The notes under the pieces: generated by a model
Database searches by the model: none
Told to the model about the DNA's origin: nothing
The model's input: only the letters and a program-made list of their open reading frames with translations
Source of the DNA: Kribbella sp. NBC_01245
GTDB lineage: Bacteria > Actinomycetota > Actinomycetes > Propionibacteriales > Kribbellaceae
Length of the DNA stretch: 64,000 nucleotides
NCBI RefSeq assembly: GCF_036226525.1
Contig: NZ_CP108487.1
Coordinates: 2,542,001 to 2,606,000, forward strand
Direction: 5' to 3'
Translations under genes and position numbers: made by a program
Shown here: one piece after another, positions 9,278-18,047 of the stretch
Layout of the letters: every line of letters begins with the position of its first letter
Position numbering within the stretch: position 1 is the first letter of the stretch

Positions 9278-10042
9278 GTGCCAGTGCACTCTTATGCGGA
9301 GGAGTTCCGCTCCCCCGGTTCCGGCCAGCAGGCCGGTGTCGGTGTTCTGCTCAGCCATGGGTTCACCGGCTCGCCCGCGTCGATGCGGCCGTTCGCCGAG
9401 CACCTGGCCGCCGAGGGCTTCGGGGTGGCGCTGCCCCGGCTGCCCGGCCACGGCACCACCTGGCAGGAGATGAACCACACCCGCTGGCCGGACTGGTTCG
9501 CCGTACTCGAGAACGAGTTCGAGCGGCTGCGCAAGGAGCACGACAAGGTCTTCATGGCCGGCCTGTCGATGGGCGGATGTCTCACGTTGCGGATGGCCGA
9601 GGAGCATGGCGCCGACCTGAGCGGCCTCGTGCTGGTCAACCCGTCGGTGCAGACCGACGACAAGCGGCTGGCGGTGCTGCCGGTGCTGCAGCGATTCGTG
9701 CCGTCGCTGGCGGGCATCTCCAACGACATCAAGAAGCCGGGTGTGAACGAGTACGCCTACGACCGGATGCCGCTCAAGGCGTTGTACTCGCTGTCCCAGT
9801 TGTGGCGCATCACCCGGGACGACCTGGCCAAGGTGACGCAGCCTGTGCTGCTGTTCCGGTCGACCGTGGATCACGTGGTCGAGGCCAGCAGCGGCTTGAA
9901 GATTCTCTCCTCGATCTCGTCGCGCGATGTCACCGAGGTCCTGCTGGAGGACAGCTACCACGTGGCCACGCTGGACAACGACGCCCCGCGCATCTTCGCC
10001 GAGAGCGTGGGCTTCATCCGCCGGGTGGCCGCGGATGCGTGA
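9278..10042 (+). CDS. Alpha/beta hydrolase, carboxylesterase/monoacylglycerol lipase-like
   Basis: 254 residues from GTG at 9278, with GAGGAG just upstream. The fold marks are the oxyanion loop LSHGFTGSP, the nucleophile elbow GLSMGG (Ser97), Asp198 in STVDHVV and His228 in SYHVAT, a complete catalytic triad as in Est30-type carboxylesterases. No signal peptide, so it is cytoplasmic. The next gene starts inside its last codons, implying an operon. The natural ester is unknown; the nearby acyltransferase hints at lipid turnover. Confidence 0.85.
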   Translation: MPVHSYAEEFRSPGSGQQAGVGVLLSHGFTGSPASMRPFAEHLAAEGFGVALPRLPGHGTTWQEMNHTRWPDWFAVLENEFERLRKEHDKVFMAGLSMGGCLTLRMAEEHGADLSGLVLVNPSVQTDDKRLAVLPVLQRFVPSLAGISNDIKKPGVNEYAYDRMPLKALYSLSQLWRITRDDLAKVTQPVLLFRSTVDHVVEASSGLKILSSISSRDVTEVLLEDSYHVATLDNDAPRIFAESVGFIRRVAADA

Positions 10043-10715
10043 CAACGGCCTGACCGCGTCGTCGTACGCGGAGATGGGGGAGGTCGAGCCCTCGATCACC
10101 GATGCCGTGCTGAGCGCGCTGGCCGAGGCCGGCATCGCGGCGTACGCCGAACAGGTGGAGCCGGGCGAGGCGTCGCGTCGCGCGATGGACCGGCTGTACG
10201 TCGACGAGGCGTCAGCCGAGCGCGCCGGCGTGGTGATCGCCCGGAGCAGCGAGGACGCGGAGTGGCAGGCCCTGGTCGCGCAGTTCGACGAGGCGCCCGC
10301 CACGGACAGCGCGAGTGAGACCGGCGAGGCTGGTACGGCGACCGTGCCGCGCTGGCCCGCGATCGAGGACCTGGACATCGAGATCGACCGGTCCGAGCCG
10401 GTCCGGATCAGTGACGACCAGCCGGAGCCCGAGCCGAAGCCGCGGGTGGCCGACGCCAAGGACCCGCACGAGCACTACATCCCGCCGGAGCCGCCGCGTG
10501 GTCCGCGGCTGGACTGGATCAGCCGGCTGGCCTGGACCGGGGTGATCGGTGGACCGCTGGTGCTGGTGCTGGTCGCGCTGCTGGACATCGGTTCGGGTAG
10601 CCGACTCACCCTGCTCGGCGCGCTCGGATTCGCGGCCGGATTCCTTACGCTGGTGATCCGGATGAAGGATCGCCTGCCCGCTGACGAGGGTGGCGACGAC
10701 GGCGCGGTGGTCTAG
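10035..10715 (+). CDS. Conserved-looking membrane protein with acidic N-terminal region
   Basis: 226 residues from ATG at 10035, which overlaps the stop of the esterase gene by 8 bp. The first 100 residues are acidic and helical; residues about 110-155 are rich in Pro and charged residues (QPEPEPKP, PHEHYIPPEPPRGPR). Two transmembrane helices lie near the C-terminus (GVIGGPLVLVLVALL and LTLLGALGFAAGFLTLVI), followed by a short acidic tail. The PHEHYIPPEPP segment before paired helices looks familiar from unnamed actinobacterial proteins, but I cannot name a family. Coupling to the esterase is the only functional hint. Confidence 0.7.
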   Translation: MRDNGLTASSYAEMGEVEPSITDAVLSALAEAGIAAYAEQVEPGEASRRAMDRLYVDEASAERAGVVIARSSEDAEWQALVAQFDEAPATDSASETGEAGTATVPRWPAIEDLDIEIDRSEPVRISDDQPEPEPKPRVADAKDPHEHYIPPEPPRGPRLDWISRLAWTGVIGGPLVLVLVALLDIGSGSRLTLLGALGFAAGFLTLVIRMKDRLPADEGGDDGAVV

Positions 10716-10791
10716 GCCGGGCCCCGTCTGATAGACAGACCTCACGATTGTCGGACAATCCGGCGATCTGGGTTCGAGGAAGGGCACCAAC

Positions 10792-12027
10792 GTGCAGGTC
10801 ACCGAGACCGTCGAGATCACCGGCCATCTGATGGACTCCGGTCTGCTGTCGAGGGTTCTCGACGACATCCGCGAGTACGGCGGTGACTACACGCTGGACA
10901 AGTTCGAGCTCGGCCACGACAAGGAGGACACCTCCACGGTCCGGATGACGGTCGGCGCCGATGACGAGGAGTCCCTGCAGCGGCTGCTGATGCGGATCCA
11001 GACCAAGGGCGCGAACCTGGTCGATCCCGGTCAGCCGCAGATCACCGAGGCCGACACCGACGGCGTGTTCCCCGACGGTTTCTACTCGACCACGAACCTG
11101 CCGACCAGCGTGCGCCTCGGCGGCCGCTGGGTGCTGGTGCAGAACCCGGAGATGGACTGCGGACTGCTGGTCGAGGGCGACCTCGAGGGGGACTCTGTGC
11201 GGACCATCCCCATGTCGGACGTAAAGGCCGGCATGCGCATCATCACCAGCGCCCAGGGCGTCAAGGTCACTCCCCCGGTCGTCGCGAACACCGAGGAGTC
11301 GTTCGGCTTCATGGAGTCCGACGTCTCCAGCGAGAAGCCACAGCGCGTGCTGGTCATGCAGGTCGCCGACGGAATGCGCGAGGCGAAGGCGAACGGCCTG
11401 AAGGTGCTCTGGGTCGGCGGCCCGGGCATCGTGCACACCGGCGCCGCGCCGGCCATGGTCGCGCTGGTCGAGGCCGGCTTCGTGGACGTGCTGTTCGCGG
11501 GCAACGCGCTGGCCACCCACGACATCGAGTCCTCCCTGTACGGCACCTCGCTCGGCGTCGACCTGTCCCGCGGCCGTGGCGTCGAGCACGGCCACGAGCA
11601 CCACATCCGCGCGATCAACACGATCCGCAAGGCCGGGTCGATCGCGGCCGCGGTCGAGCAGGGCGTGCTGACCTCCGGTGTGATGCACGCACTGGTGAAG
11701 AACGGCAAGAAGTTCGTCCTGGTCGGCTCGGTCCGCGACGACGGTCCGTTGCCCGATGTCTACACCGACGTGCTCGAGGGCCAGCGGGCCATGCGGGCCG
11801 GTCTGACCGATGTCGGCTACTGCCTGATGGCCGCGACGATGCTGCATTCGGTTGCTACCGGCAACATCCTGCCGGCGTCGATCCCGCTGACCTGCGTCGA
11901 CATCAACCCGGCCACGGTGACGAAGCTGGCCGACCGGGGCTCGTCCCAGGCCCGCGGCATCGTGACCGACGTCGGGCTGTTCATCGAGCACCTCGCCCGC
12001 GAGCTCGCCCCCGGCTACGCGTCCTGA
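10792..12027 (+). CDS. TIGR00300 (LOR/SDH region) protein, archaeal-type ornithine cyclodeaminase candidate
   Basis: 411 residues from GTG at 10792 with GAGGAAGG upstream. The whole length fits the TIGR00300 family: N-terminal LOR/SDH-like domain (ITGHLMDSGLLSRVLDDI) and a C-terminal Rossmann-like half (LWVGGPGIVHTGAAPAMVAL, FAGNALATHDIE, GTSLGVDL). Members include the Methanococcus ornithine cyclodeaminase and the C-terminal part of cyanobacterial AgrE/ArgZ, which convert ornithine to proline and ammonia with NAD. The arginine dihydrolase part of AgrE is absent here. That this protein makes proline is inference. No arginine genes are adjacent. Confidence 0.8.
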   Translation: MQVTETVEITGHLMDSGLLSRVLDDIREYGGDYTLDKFELGHDKEDTSTVRMTVGADDEESLQRLLMRIQTKGANLVDPGQPQITEADTDGVFPDGFYSTTNLPTSVRLGGRWVLVQNPEMDCGLLVEGDLEGDSVRTIPMSDVKAGMRIITSAQGVKVTPPVVANTEESFGFMESDVSSEKPQRVLVMQVADGMREAKANGLKVLWVGGPGIVHTGAAPAMVALVEAGFVDVLFAGNALATHDIESSLYGTSLGVDLSRGRGVEHGHEHHIRAINTIRKAGSIAAAVEQGVLTSGVMHALVKNGKKFVLVGSVRDDGPLPDVYTDVLEGQRAMRAGLTDVGYCLMAATMLHSVATGNILPASIPLTCVDINPATVTKLADRGSSQARGIVTDVGLFIEHLARELAPGYAS

Positions 12028-12037
12028 CCGCTCCAGA

Positions 12038-12058
12038 CATCCGATTTCCTATCGGATG
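12038..12058 (+). terminator. Hairpin after the TIGR00300 gene
   Basis: CATCCGAT, loop TTCCT, ATCGGATG: a perfect 8-bp stem 10 bp after the stop codon. No T-run follows, so it may be a weak terminator or an operator for the next gene; AGACATCCG is repeated at 12065 and CATCGGAT at 12104. Confidence 0.4.
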
Positions 12059-12134
12059 ACCCGTAGACATCCGCGCCCCTGCGGCTTAGCGTGTTCCGAA
12101 ATTCATCGGATCTCTACCGCCCCAGGGGATACGG

Positions 12135-15100
12135 ATGCACATAGTCACCGCCGGTCTAGCCATCGTCGCCGCCGTGAGCGTTCTCACCGGTATGACCTCG
12201 CCGCCCAGCCAATCCACCGAGACCACCGATGTCGCCGACGCCGCGGAGGAAGGCCCGTCGCTCTGGTACGACGAACCGGCCCGCGACTGGGAGTCCGAGG
12301 CGCTGCCGATCGGTAACGGCGCACTCGGCGCGATGGTCTTCGGCGATCCGTCCACCGAGCACCTGCAGCTGAACGAGAAGACGCTCTGGACCGGTGGTCC
12401 GGGCGCGAAACAGGGCTACGACTTCGGCAACTGGCGTACGCCGCGCCCGACCGCCTTGCAGGACATCCGGCGCATGATCGACCAGAACCTCAAGGTCCTC
12501 CCGGACAAGGCCACGGAGATGCTCGCCCAACCTGAGATCGGGTTTGGCGACTACCAGCCGCTGCTGGACCTCAAACTGGCCATGGACTCCGCACCAGCCG
12601 CGACGGGCTATAGGCGCCACCTAGACATCAAGAACTCCCTAGCCGGTGTGCGGTACGACGCCGGCGGTGTGCGCTACACCCGCGAGTACTTCGCCAGCGC
12701 CCCCGGGAACGTCCTAGTCGCCCGGTTGAGCGCCAGTGAGCCCGGCAAGATCGGTTTCACCACCACGCTCACTGGCGAGGCGAACCGCACCCGCACGGTC
12801 ACTGCGATCAACGGCCGCATCCGGGTTCACGGAAGTCTCCTGGACAACGGGATGCGCTACGAGACGCAGGCCCAGGTACTCAACACCGGTGGCACGCGTA
12901 CGGACAACTCGGACGGCAGTGTCACCGTAAGCGGCGCCGACTCCGTCGTACTGGTTATGTCTGCTGGTACCGACTACGCCGACACCTACCCGGCGTACCG
13001 GGCTGGAGATCCTGGGCCGGGTGTGACGAGTCGTGTCGACGCTGCCAGCCGCATGTCGTACGACGGACTCCGGGCGCGACACATCGCGGACTGCCGGCGT
13101 CTGTTCGACCGGGTCGCGCTGAACCTTGGACAGATTGTGCCGACTGTGCCGACCGACGACCTGCTCGGCCGGTACCGCGATGGCACGGCGTCTCCGGAGG
13201 AGCGGAAGGCGCTGGAGGTGTTGTTCTACCAGTACGGGCGCTACCTGCTGATCGCGTCGTCACGGGACACCTCTCCCCTGCCGGCAAACTTGCAAGGCGT
13301 CTGGAACAAGTCGACGACTCCGCCGTGGCGTTCCGACTACCACACCAACATCAACCTGCAGATGAACTACTGGCTTGCCGAGAGCACAAACCTCAGTGAG
13401 ACCACTGCCCCACTCTTCGACTTCGTAGACGCTCTCGTGCCGCCCGGACGGGTCACGGCGAAGGAGATGTTCGGCGCCGACGGCTGGGTCGTACACAGCC
13501 AGACGAATCCCTTCGGCTTCACAGGCGTCATCGGCTATCCCCTGGCCTTCTGGATGCCTGACGCGGGCGCTTGGCTCGCCCAGCACTACTGGGAGCACTA
13601 CCAGTTCACGCAGGACAAGACGTTCCTGAAGGAGCGGGCATACCCCCTGATGAAGGAGCTCGCCGCCTTCTGGCTGGACGAGCTGCAGGTCGATCCGCGT
13701 GACGGCAAGCTTGTCGTCTCGCCGAGCTTCTCGCCCGAACACGGCGACTACTCGGCCGGAGCGGCCATGCCTCAGCAGATCGTCTGGGACCTCTTCACGA
13801 ACCTCAAAGAGGCTGCGCCCGTAGTAGGCGAGACGAGCGCCTACCGAGCGCAGATCGCGTCCGTACTCGACCGGCTGGACCCGGGGATGCGTATTGGCTC
13901 GTGGGGCCAGTTGCAGGAGTGGAAGGAGGACTGGGACGACCCAACGGACCAGCACCGGCATACGTCGCAGCTGTTCGGTCTACATCCGGGACGCCAGCTG
14001 ATCCCGTCCAAGTCGCCAGATCTGGCTGCAGCTGCCGCTATGACGTTGAAGGGCCGCGGCGACGGCGGTACCGGTTGGAGCAAGGCCTGGAAGATCAACT
14101 TCTGGGCGCGCCTTCTGGACGGCAACCACTCGCACAAGATGCTCTCGGAACTCCTGAAGACCAGTACGTTGAAGAACCTCTGGGACACCCACCCGCCGTT
14201 CCAGATCGACGGCAACTTCGGTGCCACCGCCGGGATGACGGAGATGCTCCTACAGAGCCACGCCGGCTCAATCGACGTACTGCCCGCTCTGCCCGACGCC
14301 TGGGCCGACAAGGGCTCGTACGACGGTCTGCGCGCTCGCGGCGCCTACACGGTCGGTGCGACCTGGCAGGACGCCGCCGCCACGGAGATCCGGCTGCGCT
14401 CCGACAAGGGTGGAACCGTCTCCCTTCGCAACCAGATCTTCCAGGGCCCGTTCACCGTCACGGACGACCAGGGCCGCCGTGTCGAGGTACGCCGCACTGG
14501 TGCCGACAAGGTCTCCTTCGGTACGTCGGCCGGCCGGGCGTACACGGTCCGAGCGCAAGCGCGGATCGACCTCACCGCCCCGGCAGCCGTCTCGTTCAAA
14601 CCGGTAGAGGTCAAGGCCTCGATCAGCGGCTCCATCCCGGCCGGCGACCTCACGCTCGACGTACCGACCGGCTGGAAGGTCTCGCCCACCTCGGTCCGTA
14701 CGCCGGCAGTCAAACCAGGCCAGCCGTACGAGGCTGTCTTCACCGTCACGCCCACCTTGGCCTCCGGCGAAGGCGATTTCTCCCTGGTGGCGAGACTGAA
14801 GACATCGGATTACCAGCTGTCGGCGCGTGCCGGAACCGGGCTCTGGCGGGTCAACCTCGCGCGCGGGAAAACCGCCACCCAGAGCACGACCGCGCACAAC
14901 GCACCGGCCTCGCGAGCGGTGGACGGCAACTCCAGCGGGAGCTGGGGCGACAACTCGGTCACGCACACGCCCGAACCGTCGAACCAGGCCTGGTGGCAGG
15001 TCGACCTCGGCAAGGCCGAAGGCCTGTCGCAGATCGCGGTGTGGAACCGGACCGACTGCTGCTCCGACCGCCTGAGCAACTACTGGATCATCGCCTCGGA

Positions 15101-15296
15101 GAACCCGATCACCGCCGACTCCCTCGAAGCCGCCCGAACCGCCCCCGGCGTAACGGCCCTCCGCCAAACCGCCACCGCCGGCTCCCCCACCCTCATCGAC
15201 CTCCCCCTCACAGCCCGCCACATCCGCATCCAACTCGAATCCCCCACCGCCCCCCTCTCCCTAGCCGAGGTCAAACTCCACCCCACCAACGGCTAA
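12135..15296 (+). CDS. Secreted GH95 alpha-L-fucosidase-type enzyme with C-terminal F-type-lectin-like domain
   Basis: 1053 residues. The N-terminal hydrophobic stretch (about 3-20) is a signal sequence. Residues 41-300 form the GH95 N-terminal beta domain (LWYDEPARDWESEALPIGNG), followed by the (alpha/alpha)6 barrel. Candidate catalytic residues are Asn405 and Asn407 in HTNINLQMNYW, Glu535 in SFSPEHGDYS, and Asp692 in FQIDGNFG, matching the Asn-activated inverting mechanism known for GH95. Residues 904-1053 are a galactose-binding-like fold containing NRTDCCSDRL; His944, Arg972, Asp974 and Arg979 resemble the fucose-binding set of F-type lectins (HX24RXDX4R, here with 27 residues between His and Arg). 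Likely role: extracellular cleavage of fucosylated glycans. AGGGGA precedes the ATG. Confidence 0.88.
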   Translation: MHIVTAGLAIVAAVSVLTGMTSPPSQSTETTDVADAAEEGPSLWYDEPARDWESEALPIGNGALGAMVFGDPSTEHLQLNEKTLWTGGPGAKQGYDFGNWRTPRPTALQDIRRMIDQNLKVLPDKATEMLAQPEIGFGDYQPLLDLKLAMDSAPAATGYRRHLDIKNSLAGVRYDAGGVRYTREYFASAPGNVLVARLSASEPGKIGFTTTLTGEANRTRTVTAINGRIRVHGSLLDNGMRYETQAQVLNTGGTRTDNSDGSVTVSGADSVVLVMSAGTDYADTYPAYRAGDPGPGVTSRVDAASRMSYDGLRARHIADCRRLFDRVALNLGQIVPTVPTDDLLGRYRDGTASPEERKALEVLFYQYGRYLLIASSRDTSPLPANLQGVWNKSTTPPWRSDYHTNINLQMNYWLAESTNLSETTAPLFDFVDALVPPGRVTAKEMFGADGWVVHSQTNPFGFTGVIGYPLAFWMPDAGAWLAQHYWEHYQFTQDKTFLKERAYPLMKELAAFWLDELQVDPRDGKLVVSPSFSPEHGDYSAGAAMPQQIVWDLFTNLKEAAPVVGETSAYRAQIASVLDRLDPGMRIGSWGQLQEWKEDWDDPTDQHRHTSQLFGLHPGRQLIPSKSPDLAAAAAMTLKGRGDGGTGWSKAWKINFWARLLDGNHSHKMLSELLKTSTLKNLWDTHPPFQIDGNFGATAGMTEMLLQSHAGSIDVLPALPDAWADKGSYDGLRARGAYTVGATWQDAAATEIRLRSDKGGTVSLRNQIFQGPFTVTDDQGRRVEVRRTGADKVSFGTSAGRAYTVRAQARIDLTAPAAVSFKPVEVKASISGSIPAGDLTLDVPTGWKVSPTSVRTPAVKPGQPYEAVFTVTPTLASGEGDFSLVARLKTSDYQLSARAGTGLWRVNLARGKTATQSTTAHNAPASRAVDGNSSGSWGDNSVTHTPEPSNQAWWQVDLGKAEGLSQIAVWNRTDCCSDRLSNYWIIASENPITADSLEAARTAPGVTALRQTATAGSPTLIDLPLTARHIRIQLESPTAPLSLAEVKLHPTNG

Positions 15297-15349
15297 CCCT
15301 GAGAGGTGGGTTACGGCGTCGGAGGTTGGCGGGGTGCAGGATGGCCGGT

Positions 15350-16099
15350 ATGACCGAACTCGTGCATCTGGATGTGGCCGACGGCGTCGCGAGCATCACG
15401 CTGGACTCGCCGCACAACCGCAACGCGCTGTCCCAGCAACTCACCGGCGAACTGCTCGCCCATCTCGAGAGCGCCGGCGTGGACGACGCCGCCAAGGTGA
15501 TCGTGATCCGGTCATCCGGTGACGTCTTCTGCTCCGGCGCCGACATGTCCGAGGCGACCACGGTCGGCATGGGCGTCGGCGCCCAGCGCATGGTCGACGT
15601 TCAGCGCGCGATCGTCGCCAACCCCAAACCCGTCATCGCCCGGGTCGCCGGCCCGGCCCGCGCGGGCGGTATCGGCATCGTGGCGGCGGCCGACATCAGC
15701 CTCGCCGGGCACAGCGCCACCTTCGCGTTGACCGAGGTACGGCTCGGCCTGGCGGCGGCGACGATCTCGCTGACGGTCATCCCGCGAATGACCGATCGGG
15801 CGGCCGCCTTCACGTTCCTCACCGGCGACGGGTTCGACGCGACCGAGGCCGCTTCGCTGGGTCTGGTCAGCCGGGCCGTGCCCGACGCCGACCTGGACGA
15901 CGTAGTCGCCGGCGTCCTCAGGTCCCTGCTCAAGGGTGTGCCGCAGGGATTGCGTGAGACCAAGAAGCTGCTCAACCGCGAGCTATTGGCCGATATCGAT
16001 GCCCGCGGCAAGGACCTCGCCGAGCTCTCGGCCTCACTCTTCGGCTCCCCGGCGGCGCAGGAGGCCATGCTCGCCTTCCTCAGCCGCAAGAAAAGCTGA
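15350..16099 (+). CDS. Enoyl-CoA hydratase/isomerase family protein
   Basis: 249 residues from ATG at 15350, placed 8 bp after CAGGA; an in-frame ATG at 15341 would add three residues. This is the crotonase superfamily: LDSPHNRNALSQQL, the oxyanion-hole segment VFCSGADMSE, and AGPARAGGIGIVAAADISLA. Members hydrate or isomerise acyl-CoA thioesters. The second oxyanion region carries no Glu at the usual hydratase position that I can identify, so the exact reaction is open. It stands 53 bp after the fucosidase and converges on the EEP-fold gene. Confidence 0.85.
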   Translation: MTELVHLDVADGVASITLDSPHNRNALSQQLTGELLAHLESAGVDDAAKVIVIRSSGDVFCSGADMSEATTVGMGVGAQRMVDVQRAIVANPKPVIARVAGPARAGGIGIVAAADISLAGHSATFALTEVRLGLAAATISLTVIPRMTDRAAAFTFLTGDGFDATEAASLGLVSRAVPDADLDDVVAGVLRSLLKGVPQGLRETKKLLNRELLADIDARGKDLAELSASLFGSPAAQEAMLAFLSRKKS

Positions 16100-16110
16100 C
16101 GCCTTCCGGC

Positions 16111-16815
16111 TCAGGTCAAGCGGAGGAGGATCGGCAGGTGGTCTGAAGCTGCGACCAGGTCTGCCGAGTTGACGTCCGATAGCGGGACGGCGATTGCGGT
16201 TAGGCCGGGGGAAGTGAGGGCAGCGTCTATGTGGCGGCTCGGAGCGCGGGCGGGGAAGGTGGGGCCGGTGTTGTTGTCGGTTAGGCCGGCCTCGGCGATT
16301 TTGGCCCAGAGGTCGCCGCCTGGTTCCTCGTTGAGGTCGCCGACCAGCAGGTACGGCACGCCGAAGGACTCGCATCCACGCACTACCTGACGGAATTCGC
16401 GCAGCCGCCCGCCGATGTGCAACCCGAGATGGCACACCACCAATGCCACCTCACGCCCGGGAGCGCTGTGGCCCGGGAGCGTCGTACGGGCGCCGATCGC
16501 GCCACCCGGCAACTGGGTCGCGATCAGCCGAAGGCGCCGGCGGATGAAAGGGCGCCAGACCCGCCAATGCCGGTACGACGTGAGGTCCAGACCGTCGGCG
16601 GCGAGAATCGCGTTGCGGGCCGCGCCTCCGACGTACCGCAGGCCGAAGGAAGCGGCCATCGCCTCGCGTTTGCGGCGCGTCCCCCACCAGGTCGGCGCCT
16701 CCTGGATCAGCGCGACATCCGGCGCACACGCGCGCACCACCCGGGCCAGGGCCTCGCGGTCATCGCCCCAGCGGTGCACGTTGTACGACAGGACGCGCAG
16801 ACCGGGTTCAGTCAT
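16111..16815 (-). CDS. Endonuclease/exonuclease/phosphatase (EEP) fold protein
   Basis: 234 residues from ATG at 16815, which overlaps the stop of the upstream kinase gene by 8 bp. EEP hallmarks are LSYNVHRW (Asn), LIQEAP (metal-binding Glu), LVGDLNEEPGG (Asp and Asn) and the terminal SDHLPILL (Asp-His). The active site therefore looks complete. The family includes AP endonucleases, sphingomyelinases and inositol phosphatases. Coupling to a sugar kinase makes a phosphodiesterase or phosphatase role possible, but substrate is unknown. No signal peptide. Confidence 0.85.
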   Translation of the reverse strand: MTEPGLRVLSYNVHRWGDDREALARVVRACAPDVALIQEAPTWWGTRRKREAMAASFGLRYVGGAARNAILAADGLDLTSYRHWRVWRPFIRRRLRLIATQLPGGAIGARTTLPGHSAPGREVALVVCHLGLHIGGRLREFRQVVRGCESFGVPYLLVGDLNEEPGGDLWAKIAEAGLTDNNTGPTFPARAPSRHIDAALTSPGLTAIAVPLSDVNSADLVAASDHLPILLRLT

Positions 16816-18010
16816 CCCGCGAGGGTGAGAAGGAATCCGGCTCCTGCACCGGCGGCGCGCTGATCGGCTCCGCGCGGCCGCTGATCGGCTCCGCGCGGGC
16901 GATCCGGCGGTTGGCGCCGAGCATCGACGTACGGCGGGCGACTCGTTCCGCGCGGGCGGCGGCACGCTCCGAACGCGGCAGCCGCTCCGACCTGGTGGCC
17001 CGCGCGGCAGTCGTCACGGCAGTCGTCTTGACCCGCACCCGGCGCAACCAGGTCGCTTCTTCGCGAGCGAGATCGGCCGCGCCGACCATGCCCGCCTCCG
17101 GCCCGAGCACCGCCCGAACCACGCGCGCCTCCGGCCGGAAACCACGCCCGGTCAACGTACGGCGGAAGGCCTCCCGCGCAGGCGCCAGCAACAGCTCACC
17201 AGCGTCACAAACGCCACCCCCGATGACGAAAGTCCCAGGATCCAGCGCAGCCGCGAGGTTCGCGAGCCCGATACCCAGCCACCGGCCGACGTCCTCGAGC
17301 AGCTCGACCGCGACCGGGTCGCCATCCTTGGCCAACTCGGTCACCAGCGGCCCGGTGATCGCGCGCGGATCACCGTCCACCCGGCGGAGCAGGTTGTGCG
17401 CAACCGGCGAGCCCGAGGCGGCCAGCTCACGCGCTTCCCGGACCAGCGCGTTGCCGGAGGCGTACTGCTCCCAACAACCACGATTACCGCACTCGCAGCG
17501 ATGCCCACCCGGCACGACCTGCATATGCCCGAACTCGCCCGCGATGCCGAACTTGCCACGCTGCAAGGCACCATCGTTCAGGATGGCGCCACCAATACCC
17601 GTACCAAGGGTGACGCAGACCAGATGACTCTCGCCTTGGCCCGCGCCGAAACGCCACTCCGACCAGGCGGCCGCGTTGGCGTCGTTCTCGACCACGACCG
17701 GTACGCCGAGGCGGCGCTCGACCGCATCCCGCAGTGGCTCGTGCCGCCAGGCGAGATGTGGGGCGAACAGGACCGACGAGCGGGTGCCGTCGACGAATCC
17801 GGCCGCGCCGATGCCGACCGCGATCACGTCATGTTTGGCCTCGAGGGTCTCGACCACCTCGGCGATCGCGTCCTCGGTCTCGCGTGGGTCCTTGGTCGGT
17901 GTGTCCCGGCGCAACCGGTCCAGCACGTTGCCCTCCGGGTCGACCACGCCGGCGGCGACCTTCGTACCACCGATGTCGATCCCGATCGTGAGCGCCTGTG
18001 TCAACGCCAT
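16808..18010 (-). CDS. ROK family sugar kinase (glucokinase-like) with basic repeat tail
   Basis: 400 residues from ATG at 18010, preceded by AGGAG. The kinase part (1-325) has the phosphate-binding DIGGTKVAAGVV, VVENDANAAAW, GTGIGGAIL and the ROK zinc signature GHRCECGNRGCWEQYASG. It is closely related to the next gene, so the pair arose by tandem duplication. Residues 326-400 are an unusual Arg/Ala-rich extension (RSERLPRSERAAARAERVAR) with a repeated AEPIS motif, absent from the neighbour. Glucose phosphorylation by ATP is the expected activity; the tail may mediate binding to RNA, polyphosphate or a partner, which is speculation. Confidence 0.85.
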   Translation of the reverse strand: MALTQALTIGIDIGGTKVAAGVVDPEGNVLDRLRRDTPTKDPRETEDAIAEVVETLEAKHDVIAVGIGAAGFVDGTRSSVLFAPHLAWRHEPLRDAVERRLGVPVVVENDANAAAWSEWRFGAGQGESHLVCVTLGTGIGGAILNDGALQRGKFGIAGEFGHMQVVPGGHRCECGNRGCWEQYASGNALVREARELAASGSPVAHNLLRRVDGDPRAITGPLVTELAKDGDPVAVELLEDVGRWLGIGLANLAAALDPGTFVIGGGVCDAGELLLAPAREAFRRTLTGRGFRPEARVVRAVLGPEAGMVGAADLAREEATWLRRVRVKTTAVTTAARATRSERLPRSERAAARAERVARRTSMLGANRRIARAEPISGRAEPISAPPVQEPDSFSPSRDD

Positions 18011-18047
18011 CGCCCGGACTCCTCTCTCGAACCCCCAGCGTTCAGTG

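Noticed and set aside
13901..15349. Rightward frame continuous with the enoyl-CoA hydratase but overlapping the fucosidase
   Set aside because: The upstream part is low-complexity Arg/Pro/Gly shadow translation of the GH95 gene; homology starts only at 15350.
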